A stretch of 64,000 nucleotides of DNA from Prostheceraeus crozeri (Eukaryota; Platyhelminthes; Polycladida; Euryleptidae). The position numbers and the translations under genes are program-made. Location: assembly GCA_907163375.1 (NCBI GenBank), contig CAJQUW010011529.1, positions 1-64,000 on the forward strand, given 5' to 3'. The notes beneath the pieces are model-generated. The model was not told the origin of the DNA and did not search any database. It was given only the letters and a program-made list of their open reading frames with translations. Of this stretch, positions 1 through 9,059 are shown in pieces; the stretch's first letter is position 1, and every line of letters begins with the position of its first letter.

Positions 1-828
1 AATACTCCTTTGAGGGAGGTGCTGTCTCTCGCGATCCATCGATTTTCGAGTTCAGTATCCAAAATGGCTCTTGCACGAAGTGAGAAGTTCGCAGAAGCAG
101 CATCTGACTAAGGCACACCTCAGGTGTCTCTTTGGTCGGATAAAGGGAATCACCGTTTCTTCCAAAACAGAAATGTGGTTCTCTAAGTTCACGGTATCAT
201 GGATCAAACTATGAGTAAGTCGGTAAGAGATCATCATCCAATATGTGATGGCTAACGATTTAATGGACGCTGAGGCCACTTGCATAATGTGCTAGCTTGT
301 TAACCTTCCTTGCCGAACTTAGTCTTGAATCGTCTCAATACCTATTCGCAATTGTCGAAAGTTATTACTAAAAACCACCTTTTCATTTACAAAGTCGTCC
401 ATCGCGAGAGGTGAAAGTTAAATTTTGTGTTTTAAGCCTTAACTGAGAGTATAGAATCGAACTGTGTTTGAAAATTGAAATTAATGTCGTATTGATGATG
501 ACCACAGATATCTAGCTATCTAAGTGTTTCATTCATGAGAACAGCTAATCAAATCAATAATTGTGTTGTAGTAAATTCAAGATAAGATCGTTCTAAGCTT
601 CTTCATATAGCGGCCCACGAAAATAAAATACAAAAATCAACTATCGGGTTTTACGACATCCAAGCATTTCAATCGTGTGAGGGTCAACTTTTCTACTAGA
701 TGATTTATACACATGAGAAAGGTGACTGTCTCAGTTACAGTGATCGCTGATCATGATACCCACGAGCTTGAACTCTTTGATAAACACAGTGTCGGTTTGC
801 AATCGAAATAAACGTTTCCTCCCTTACC
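1..828. other. No confident gene
   Basis: Nothing could be identified here. A 77-codon open frame on the minus strand (52-285) has no recognisable motif, and its composition does not stand out from the surroundings. No splice-bounded exon or repeat border was recognised up to the element that starts at 831. Confidence 0.5.
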
Positions 829-830
829 TA

Positions 831-1824
831 CACTGTAAATCGCTCAATACCAATCACATACGAAGGATGCATACCAAGATATTTTTTTGGTATATTTCTG
901 TATGATCTTGGTATATATTTGTATGCTTTTCGCATGTTATTTCAAGTGTGGTATGCTTTACATACTAAAGCCATACCAGCACAATGTTAAAAGAAAGCAT
1001 CAATCATGTCCAAAGTATGTTGATTTAAGGCCTTTTGTCAATAAAGATCACACTAATGCTACTACTGCTTTGTAAGTAGTGAGATAATGACATTTTATAG
1101 TCAAACTAACAATACTGAATTCGATTTTAATACATGTAAGTCCGAGGCATTCCATAAATAATCAATAAGTATTTGACCATCAACAATTATGCATTATGTA
1201 ATTTTGGAACTAAGCATATTATCAATCCAAAATAAAGACAATTTATAATTCATGAACGCAAAAATAGTTATGTTTGAGATATATAAGTCAACATAGTTGC
1301 TGAAAAGTTATCGTTATATTGAAATGATGTTTATCAATTTAGTTCAAGGAAATGAGCTAATTATGAGTCTTGTGAATGCTATAAGACAAGTTGCAAAGAT
1401 GACATGCGGCTTTAATTTCACAATAAATCTAATCTAGTTAAATACCACACTTTCACAAAGAAATATTCACGACTGGTATTACTGGAAAAAGTTATTTGTA
1501 AGTAGTATGTAGTATAACATATTTTTTGCCATATGACATAAAGCTATTCATACGAAAGACATACGAAACACATACCAATCTGCATCGGGTCTCGTATATA
1601 AAACATACCAAGAATTCGTATTTCAACGTAAAACAGCCAATCACAGTTAGCATAGTTCGTATCGTTTACATACCAATCACATACGAAAGTAAATGGCCAT
1701 TCGTATGAAAAACATACCAGATTTCTTTATATATACCAGAATCTCGTATCAAATGTTGGTTTCAAATTGTATGTAAACTTGGTATGTGTTTGTATGTAAT
1801 TTTCGTATCCAGCGATTTACAGTG
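831..1824. mobile_element. Non-autonomous TIR element with TA flanks
   Basis: The ends form an inverted repeat: it starts CACTGTAAATCGCT and finishes AGCGATTTACAGTG, each flanked by TA (829-830 and 1825-1826), which would be a TA target duplication. Behind the termini both ends are packed with repeats of CATACCAA / TTGGTATG and CATACGA / TCGTATG in both orientations, densest at 1530-1800. Such subterminal arrays are typical transposase-binding regions. No transposase was found in the 994 bp, so it is probably non-autonomous. The superfamily is uncertain: TA flanks suggest Tc1/mariner, while the CACT start recalls CACTA elements. Confidence 0.75.
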
Positions 1825-2244
1825 TATCTGTCCATCTCTTACTGCGCTCGGGCTGTACAACATAGGTGCGGGAGGAAAATTTGATATTTCCTCTATCAAG
1901 AAAAAGGCTGTTTCCCATTTTATTTGGTCAGATTTCCATTGAAATTAGTCACTTGAGAGATCATGGCTTCCGTTTTCCATTTAATTTGGTCGGTTGGATT
2001 TCTTTGGACTGAATGTAGTACGATATTCCATTGAATTTGGTCTCATTTCCATTTTAATTGGTTGTAGCTAGTCCCAAATAATTCAAATTTATTTATCATC
2101 TTATGTCAGCGCCGGTTTAGAAAGGTAATACCTTGTGATAATTGTCAGTATATGACGACTTTTATTCAACAAACATAAACACAGCTGATTCATCAATAAC
2201 ACCGCAAGTAAAAATGTCATTCATCAATGTCCTCAAGATCAAGG

Positions 2245-2419
2245 AGTAGTCAGTAAAGGTCCAATACAAACACAGCGCGCCTCGAAATGGGGTGGGTCCA
2301 ATACAAACACGCGCGCTGTGTTTGTATGGGACCCACCCCATTTCGAGGCGCGCGTGTTTGTATTGGACCCACCCCATTTCGAGGCGCGCTGTGTTTGTAT
2401 TGGACCTTTACTGACTACT
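2245..2419. repeat. Perfect 72-bp-arm palindrome (hairpin)
   Basis: Arms 2245-2316 and 2348-2419 are exact reverse complements of 72 bp, separated by a 31-bp loop. The arms contain repeats of GGACCCACCCCATTTCGAGG and GTGTTTGTATTGGACC, so the structure is a tandem repeat folded on itself. It is GC-rich against an AT-rich background. It lies in the 3' part of the transposase relic and is probably a small foldback insertion. Confidence 0.85.
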
Positions 2420-3927
2420 TCAAGGCATTTGGAGAAATAGCGAAGTGTATGATTATGCCATTTCAAGCACTTTTCTCTCGTTACTTCAGGTAATGACTCT
2501 TTTCTTTCATAAGAACATTCAAACGATGTCGATGTAGCGATAGCTTGGGAGCTGAAGTCCGTATCTCGAATTGAATGTTGATATCTGAAACCTATTTTTA
2601 ATTGACCGCCCTTGTTGAACATTGTTTGCATAAATGTTGAATCCAAATTCATCCACAAAAATAAAGTTCTCTATTCGAGAGCCGTGTGCCATCATCCACT
2701 GGAAAGGTTCTCTACGGGATTGCATTGTTTCGCTGTGCTGGAATGGTTTGAATGTCTCTGATGGATATCAGTTCACACTCATAACATTCTACTAATAGTC
2801 TGCAAACTCTAATGATCCGCATCGATACGGTTGGCGGTACTAATGGGTTATATCACCCCCGGTTTTCAAATTTGTCTAAAATCTGCAAAAGGTTACGTAA
2901 AGCACAAGGAAATATTTATTTACATTTTGGTGAGCGCCCACTTCGTGATGCAGTCTGACTCACTGCGATGCCACTGGCGTCTCAGAGGACAGACGAAATA
3001 AAGTCAATGGTTGTGTCAAAATCGCCTTTCTGTCTATTAATCAACTATCTGTATTTACACGACTCAAAGGAAGTCCGACGTTTTTTTGCCAGTGGGTCGT
3101 CACCAAACTTCAGTTAGACGTATTAAAGCATATTTTCTACCCACATACAAAATTTTATGCAGATCAGACAAGTACTTTTTGCATTAGAGATGATAACGCA
3201 AAGTGTAGCGATGTCAACAGCATGATCTGACTTCGTCTGTTCGACGCATCATCGATACTCGTGTGTGCATTGGTCTCTCTCCCACTTCGTCTCATCCACT
3301 GCAATTTGAAGTTTTCCCACTGCCACTACTTTGCAACACCTTTTTAAGAAGCCTATTAATGTAAGGGATGAGGCCTGGTCATCATCGCTTCACGAGTTGT
3401 CGGGAAATTACTTTGTTGACGTCAAGTGCTTTCTGCTCAAACAATGAAGTCATTGACAAGTCAGATCAAGCTGCCGGCATCGCTGCACTTCAAGTTATCG
3501 CTCCTAATTCAAAAAGTGCTTCTCCGATTTGCCTAGAAGTTGGTGTGTGGCTAGAGAATATCGTCACGTACGTGTGTGTAAAGTTTTGTGACGATTGATT
3601 CATTTCTACGGATTTTAGACAAATTTGAAAACGGGGGGAGATAACCCACAAGTACCCGGTTGGTATTTTTGGATGTTCAGTTCTCAATCTCACTTTCATT
3701 TCGTTGAGAGTAACGGTAGGCTTTTCTTCCACGCATCGTATTAGCTCGTTTTTCATTGTATCATTAATTTTCCTTGGAAGATGTCCACATCGCGACAATG
3801 CTTCGATTTGCCCTTTTTCTTTGAACTTTTGATGAGGCTGTTTATTGTCAAGGTCAACGTTACGGTCAATGCCTAGCATTTCAGTCAACCCTATCCAGTC
3901 TTTTAATTCACTGAGCGCATTCATCAA
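2420..3927 (-). pseudogene. Tc1/mariner-like DDE transposase relic
   Basis: Read on the minus strand, the N-terminal part (3927 down to 3665) has a basic helix-turn-helix-like stretch around RCGHLPRKINDTMKNEL. The frame stops at the inserted 821-bp element. On the other side (2835 downward) it resumes with a segment containing TISRML and PAQRN, followed by IFVDEFGFNIY. That last motif is the second catalytic strand of the DDE_3 / IS630-Tc1-mariner family, with its Asp-Glu pair. Soon after, the frame shifts and runs into the palindrome at 2419. With an insertion, frameshifts and no intact third catalytic residue, it cannot be functional. The family call rests on the FVDEFGFN motif plus the TIRs. 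Confidence 0.68.
2836..3656. mobile_element. hAT-like non-autonomous element (821 bp)
   Basis: The termini are inverted repeats of about 45 bp: GGTACTAATGGGTTATATCA at the left against GGTACTTGTGGGTTATCTCC at the right, then a shared GTTTTCAAATTTGTCTAAAATC. It is flanked by an 8-bp duplication with one mismatch: CGGTTGGC (2828-2835) and CGGTTGGT (3657-3664). Eight-bp duplications are characteristic of hAT elements. No transposase is encoded. It splits the Tc1/mariner-like transposase frame, so it arrived later. Confidence 0.78.
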
Positions 3928-4413
3928 TTATTGTCTGTCATTAGGGCACACTAATGGTCGCGACTTATTGTGAAATTCGGTTGCAGACGTAGAATGAATA
4001 AAAAAATGCTGTCAATTAATTCATATGCATTTCAACATTAATTATTTTGACATTTGACTTTAATTCATATTGTTCAAGTTGTTGCATGGAGATCAAATTC
4101 AATGGAATATCGTACTCCATTCAGTTCAAAGAAATCCAACCGACCAAATTAAATAGAAATTTTGTCTCGCTTACCAAAATTAAATGGAAAACAGAAGCTA
4201 TGATCTCTAAAGTGACTAATTTTAATGGAAATCTGACCAAATGAAATGAGAAAAGGTATACATATATTTTTAAAAAAGAAAACAACGTTTCTTGTATTGA
4301 CCGAACATGTTTCAGAATGCTACCATTCCATTTTCAGCGGTAAAATCTGAATACAGTGACAATGTGAGTTTATATACAAAATGCAGGAAATGCACAAGTG
4401 AGTGATACAGTGA

Positions 4414-4944
4414 TTGATACAAAGAGTTCGGATTAAAAGCCAAACTGAAAGGAATCTATCTCTCCACGAAACAGTATCTCACAGTGAGACTTCCACCAGT
4501 GTTTACTGGACTGTTCCTTACATTGAGAGTAAAAGCAATGACTTGAAAAGGAGGATCAAAAACATCAACATTGATCTTGCTGATAAAATTGAAATTGTTC
4601 CTGTTTTTGCTACTGATAAAATCCAAAGCTATTTCAATTACAAGGATATAATTTCGAATGGTGTGAAATCTAATGTTGTGTATTTATACACGTGTGATCG
4701 CTGCCCAATGCGATATATCGGCTCCTCGAGGCACCATCTTGCCATTCGTATAAATGAGCACTTGAAGGGATATCCCTCTCCTACTCAGGTGTCGATGCAT
4801 GAACATCCACCTAAAAGTGAAAATTTCTCGATTATTGGCAAATCTAGAAATCTTCTGGTTCTGGAATCTATTGTCCTAAAGAGCAACACAAATTATTTCT
4901 CTAATGAAAGAAACAGCTCAGTACAACTGTACTTGAAATTGTAA
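4414..4944 (+). pseudogene. Penelope-like GIY-YIG endonuclease fragment
   Basis: The 176-residue open frame contains VVYLYTCDRCPMRYIGSSR followed by IRINEHL, matching the GIY-YIG core of Penelope-like elements: a (V/I)Y strand, a Cys pair, YIG, then an Arg-rich helix. Residues before about 75 look like the linker that normally follows the reverse transcriptase. The start codon lies inside the left inverted repeat, so it is an accidental start. The frame reaches a stop after the C-terminal tail QLYLKL. A related tail is found in the second fragment (7097-7411 minus). The catalytic core looks open, but without RT this cannot be an autonomous element. Confidence 0.72.
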
Positions 4945-5078
4945 TTTCAGAATGCAATACATAGGTCGGTGCCATGGTCAGACAGCTACTGGTGACTTGA
5001 ACTCTTTGTATCACTCATTTGTGCATTTCCTGTATTTTGTATATAAACTCACATTGTCATTGTATTCAGATTTTACCG

Positions 5079-5116
5079 CTGAAGATGGAATGGTAGCATT
5101 CTGAAACATGTTCGGT
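5079..5116 (+). ncRNA. Hammerhead-like motif in Penelope terminal repeat
   Basis: The sequence CTGAAGAT is followed by a 6-bp hairpin (GGAATG, loop GTAG, CATTCT) and then GAAAC. This is the layout of a hammerhead core: CUGANGA, helix II, GAAA. Hammerhead ribozymes are established in the terminal repeats of Penelope-like elements. There is one extra nucleotide before helix II, and cleavage is not shown. The inverted copy in the left arm (4309-4346) reads CTGAAAA, losing the core G. Confidence 0.4.
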
Positions 5117-5183
5117 CAATACAAGAAACGTTGTTTTCTTTTTTAAAAAATATGAAGTTGGGTCAACTTTGCATCAACAATTT

Positions 5184-5304
5184 TATATATATATATATAT
5201 ATATATTTATCAAATCTCAACAGATGTAACCACCACGAGACATGTCTCGTGGTGGTTGCATCTGTTGAGATCTGATAAATTTATCAATTGCCAGGTTACT
5301 TGTC

Positions 5305-5336
<32 letters not shown>

Positions 5337-5406
5337 CGTCCAAGAAGGGACGTAACTAGTCAGGGTACCTGCAGTCAAGATTGTTTTTCTTTTGGCTTTT
5401 TATTGG

Positions 5407-5455
<49 letters not shown>
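5184..5455. repeat. Compound (TA)n microsatellite
   Basis: Three pure TA runs (about 5184-5207, 5308-5336 and 5410-5455) are separated by a palindrome and by a short unique segment with TCCAAGAAGGGACGTAAC. Open frames read through here are artefacts of the alternating TA (Ile-Tyr repeats). Confidence 0.92.
5207..5278. repeat. Near-perfect 36-bp-arm palindrome between TA runs
   Basis: The sequence is symmetrical about GACATGTC (5239-5246). The left arm ends CCACCACGAGACA, and the right arm mirrors it with only about two mismatches across 36 bp. Its outer part, TTATCAAATCTCAACAGA, recurs at about 58055-58072. Confidence 0.85.
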
Positions 5456-5458
<3 letters not shown>

Positions 5459-6278
5459 GGTGATCGCGATCTTCCCGCCGATTCTTCTCACAGTTTGTTC
5501 AAACGTATAGATGAAGTGTGTGATTCATAGATATCTACGTTTCCAATTTCAAATCTTATCAAATGTTATCAAATTCATTTACTTCTGAGACGCGCACGAT
5601 GGAATATCGCAATCTAAACAACACTGAAATCGCATCAATTGTATCGTTCTCAGTTACTTTCAATTGTAAAGAAGCCAGGCGAATGTTTTTTGAGAAATTT
5701 GGAAAAGAGCCACCACCAGCATGCACCCTTCGTGATTGGAAAGCAAGATTCTTGGACACTCTGACCATCTTACCTCGGAAGCCTGTTGGTGATCATCAAC
5801 AGAGAAGATTATCGACAGAAAAGAAAGAAGATGTCCTTGCCGCATTTGGAGACTACTCATTCCTATCACAGCGTAAGGTGACCCAAGAAGTTGGTGTTGC
5901 GCAATCCTCTGTCAACAAGATTTTAAAGGAAGAGGGTTTGAAGCCATGGAAGATGGTATCTGTTCAGGAATTGCTTCCAGACGATCCAGGGAAACGGTTG
6001 AACCGTCTACAGCCACGATATTGAAGGAAAGGTTGATGGACTTACTTGACAACATTCCGAAATCGATGATTCGAAAGGCTTATGAATCATTTACTCGTCG
6101 ATGTAAGTTGTGCGAGGAATCCTGTGGAGGACACTTCGAACAGAATCTTTGATTTTGTAACATTTGATTGAGTCATTGTTTGTTTTCACTGTATAGAACA
6201 TGATTTGAGACACTGAATTTGTTTTAATTCATTCAAATCAAAGCGGTAAAAAACGGCGGGAAGATCGCGATCACCCTG
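5456..6278 (+). mobile_element. Mariner-type element, internally deleted (823 bp)
   Basis: It has perfect 25-bp terminal inverted repeats, starting CAGGGTGATCGCGATC and ending GATCGCGATCACCCTG. TA flanks both ends (5454-5455 and 6279-6280), and it sits inside the TA microsatellite. It still carries the N-terminal and C-terminal ends of a transposase but lacks the catalytic middle, so it is a classic deletion derivative that can move only with help from another copy. Confidence 0.9.
5563..6152 (+). pseudogene. Mariner-like transposase, catalytic core deleted
   Basis: The N-terminal part (5563-6024) has two helix-turn-helix segments: a start domain with NCKEARRMFFEKFGKEPP and WKARF, then LSQRKVTQEVGVAQSSVNK, ending in the conserved VQELLPDDPGKRL. 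This is the DNA-binding half of a mariner/IS630-type transposase. In another frame (5946-6152) the C-terminal signature follows directly: NIPKSMIRKAYESFTRRCK and GGHFEQNL. The roughly 150-200 residues that would carry the D,D(E/D) triad are absent at about 6000-6020. The protein is therefore inactive, although the DNA-binding half could still be made. Confidence 0.8.
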
Positions 6279-6280
6279 TA

Positions 6281-6956
6281 TATACAGGTATACATAAATA
6301 ATTTTAGTTGTGAATACTTTCGGCTTTCCAAAGTTGAATGTAAATTTCTATGCCACAAGCATCTTCATAATACGTGATTTTGGCTTGATGAGCTTCAGAC
6401 ATAATCAAAAATGCATGGTTTTGTCTGTCATTGCATCGCCTATCGCATTGATATCTAAATAACTTGATACAAAGTTTGATTTGACAAGATGAAATCTATA
6501 AACAAGACAGATCTTCGTCTTTTGAGACTATGAAAAGGAAAAATTGCATCGAATTTTGTCGTCGATCTAATTTTCTCAAGCTGACCAGCACTTTTCATAA
6601 CAGATTTGGTCTGTGACGTGAATAGATTAAATTATCTTCATGATACATAAGCCTACTTCGGAGGGTATCGCGTACCATCTGATGAGCCCTCGCAGGTTGG
6701 GAACCTCTGAGTTAAACTGATCTGTGGGAATGATAAGTAGCACATCGTCAGCATGCTTCAGTATTAATGTGATTTGTGTTTGTGGCTTAAGTGTGATCCC
6801 ATACGTGCCTCGAACAAGTGCGGGGACACGACCGAGCTTTTAGGAACATCTGATGTGGCGTCTTGCATAGAGCTGCAAGGAACATTTTTCAAGCTAATTC
6901 TAAATTACGTTTTAAAGATAATGGCCGAAGAGATTTCATTTTACTATATTCTTTAT
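6281..6956. other. No identified feature
   Basis: AT-rich unique sequence lies between the mariner copy and the second Penelope-like fragment. No recognisable domain was found. An 85-codon open frame at 6774-7031 has no known motif and runs into the next element. Confidence 0.5.
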
Positions 6957-7491
6957 CAAGTTACCAAACATGTTTCAGTCATCAGAAATGACCATCTTCA
7001 GTGGCAAGTAACAGTGAACTTATCAACATAGTCTCACATTGTCTGACAGTACTTAATAGAAATATTGGATAACCTAGATGTCTAACAACCATGAAGATCA
7101 CATAAAAAGAAAAATGATGGCTAAATAACTATGAGCATGAATACAGATGATAAGCATTAAAAAAGATATAAAAATTCTGATGTCGTGTGATTGTTCACTA
7201 ATGGTCCATTGTATCCCTTGATTATTAGTTTCTCTGCTGTCTTTGGATAATTTGTTTTCATCATTATCTTGAAATTTCGGGTCCCTGGAGGGTGTATGTG
7301 CATGGATATTTGTGATGATGGTTTGCAAATTTTCTCAAAAAGGTGAAAACAATTTTTATGAGTAACTGTTATGAGAAAGTTTTGAGAGCTTTTGAGAAAG
7401 TTTTTGACCAAGTTGATATGAAAATGTCTAATTCACAGTAAAACTTGAGAAATGGCTCAGATGAATAGCAACAAGACAAACAACTTTTATT

Positions 7492-7990
7492 TTGGAAGGC
7501 ACCCTACAAAGCAGACACATTCAAGGAAGTAACAAGAAAACTCATCAGATCAACAATGTGCTAAAGAAGTCAAAAATAAAGACTGCATGCAACACATGGA
7601 AAACGCAAAATATTTTTAGAAACAAGGATCCAATCAAATTCGAAGAGTCCTCCTCTCTTGTGTATTTATGTAATTGTGAACACTGCTCTCAGTGCTACAT
7701 CGGAGTCATTTGCAGAAATGGATCAATTAACACATAAAAGGCAATTCTCCATCTGAAATATACATGCATATACATCCTCCAGCAGCCCGAAATTTCAAGA
7801 TAATGATGAAAACAAATTGCCCAAAGACAGCAGAGAAACTAATAATCAAGGGATACAATGGACCATTAGTGAACAATCACACGACATCAGAATTTTTATA
7901 TCTTTTTTAATGCGTATCATCTGTATTCATGCTCATAGTTATTTAGCCATCATTTTTCTTTTTATGTGATCTTCATGGTTGTTAGACATC
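7492..7990 (+). pseudogene. Penelope-like GIY-YIG fragment, frameshifted
   Basis: The first part (7492-7737) contains SLVYLCNCEHCSQCYIGV, a GIY-YIG core with its Cys pair, and then stops. After a frameshift the C-terminal tail continues to about 7960 with FQDNDENKLPKDSRE in the shifted frame. The better-preserved version of that tail is on the opposite strand at 7157-7411 (HIHPPGTRNFKIMMKTN, ending EFLYLF). It resembles the tail of fragment 1 (MHEHPPKSENF, ending QLYLKL), so the two elements belong to related families. No RT domain is present. Confidence 0.66.
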
Positions 7991-8083
7991 TAGGTTATCC
8001 AATATTTGTATTAAGTACTGTATATAGCTAAAATTTAAGTTTAAAATGTGAGACTATGTTGATAAGTTCACTGTTTCTTGCCA

Positions 8084-8117
8084 CTGAAGATGGTCATTTC
8101 TGATGACTGAAACATGT
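8084..8117 (+). ncRNA. Hammerhead-like motif, Penelope fragment 2
   Basis: CTGAAGAT precedes a 6-bp hairpin (GGTCAT, loop TTCTG, ATGACT), which leads directly into GAAACATGTTTGG. The helix sequence differs from the motif at 5079 while the flanking cores are the same. Such covariation is expected of a structured RNA. The reverse-complement copy is at about 6965-6999. Activity is inferred only. Confidence 0.42.
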
Positions 8118-8321
8118 TTGGCAATTTAAATTAGCGAGTGCACAGATAAGAGCTATCCAAGGAACATTTTTAAGGCTTCGAGCAAGCTCATTCATATTAC
8201 TCCTACGGCAATGAATGACATTCTTGATTTTAGTGATGTGGCTAGTAGAATCACATGCTATCAAGAATGCGGAAAGATGGTCAGATTGCCAAATGCCGAG
8301 CATGCTATGGCAAACTACAGA

Positions 8322-9029
8322 ACTGATCATAAGAAGACAGACCACATGAATTACGCTGAATTTCAATCGATAGCTCCTTTTCAAGTTTCAAATTTTTTCT
8401 AGTTACCACAAGAGTGTGCAACCACCATACAAGGTGAACGAGGGTTCAAAACAAAACAATTGTCTTTGCTCTCCCACAGTGACTGCAGATTGTTTACCTT
8501 GCCTGTTTGTGTACTTTTGCGGTAATGACAAAAAATGTTGAAGAGGTCTGAAAAAAACTATTAAACTCATTTGAATAAAACTTACACATTCGCACTCTTT
8601 GCATCGCAAGGGTTCTGAAGATACCAAACATCAACATTTTTGATGAAAAAGTGAGATTATAACACTTTTAGCCAAAAGAGTCATGATTTTGTGATAACTT
8701 CATGATTGTAATTTTTCCTAGTTCAACGATTTTTATGATCAGTATATCAAAAGAAAGCTCAGAAAATGCTCGTTCTCCCCATGCCTGATTCACTATCATA
8801 CTGACATGTTTTCATAATGAAAAATTGCGATTTCAAATTGAGCAATTTTCATATTTTGAGCACTCCTCAGCAAATACAATAGCGGATACAACTCTATCAT
8901 ACCTCATTTTAAAACTAAGAATACAAGCTGTCGAATGATGTATGACACGTTGATGTGCGACAAGATCGGAAGACATGAGAATCGATTGAAATTCTGCGAA
9001 TTTGGGTGGCCCGTTTTTCATGATCAGCT
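8322..9029. repeat. Diverged inverted repeat, possible old element
   Basis: Segments 8322-8371 and 8981-9029 are inverted copies at about 75-80 percent by eye. They share CTGATCAT at the outer side and GAATTTCAATCGAT at the inner side. The 610 bp between them have no recognisable coding. This may be a decayed inverted-repeat transposon, but no target duplication was found. Confidence 0.45.
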
Positions 9030-9059
9030 ACTTTCAGCTGCGGGCCAACAAAAGTTTGT

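Larger units (their letters stand above)
1911..4250 (-). mobile_element. Tc1/mariner-like (DDE_3) transposon, broken
   Basis: Long imperfect inverted repeats bound this element. The left arm is about 1911-2063 and the right arm about 4085-4250; both read TTTCYCATTTYATTTGGTCAG from the outside in. They share ordered blocks such as GGTCGGTTGGATTTCTTTG, and the right arm has about 30 nt that the left lacks. Between them lies a minus-strand transposase relic. The element has itself been hit by an hAT-like insertion (2836-3656) and contains a perfect palindrome (2245-2419). No clear target duplication was seen, so the exact ends are approximate. Confidence 0.72.
4263..5154 (+). mobile_element. Penelope-like retroelement fragment 1
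   Basis: A GIY-YIG-domain open frame lies between inverted terminal repeats, left arm about 4263-4429 and right arm about 4999-5154. The arms share blocks such as GACCGAACATGTTTCAGAATG and ACTCACATTGTCA. Penelope-like elements are known for terminal repeats in unusual orientations and for a C-terminal GIY-YIG endonuclease. The reverse transcriptase domain is missing, so this is a 5'-truncated, dead copy. Confidence 0.75.
6957..8130 (+). mobile_element. Penelope-like retroelement fragment 2
   Basis: It is a long inverted-repeat structure: left arm about 6957-7330, right arm about 7745-8130. The arms share ATGACTGAAACATGTTTGG, GTGAGACTATGTTGATAAG and the coding segment CCGAAATTTCAAGATAATG. A GIY-YIG open frame lies in the middle on the + strand, and its C-terminal coding tail is duplicated, inverted, in the left arm. 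The layout of a truncated body plus an inverted terminal repeat matches Penelope-like elements. The copy has decayed. Confidence 0.7.

Noticed and set aside
5169-5510. 113-codon open frame with Ile-Tyr runs
   Set aside because: Produced by TA microsatellites; the same is true of the frames at 25641-25941.
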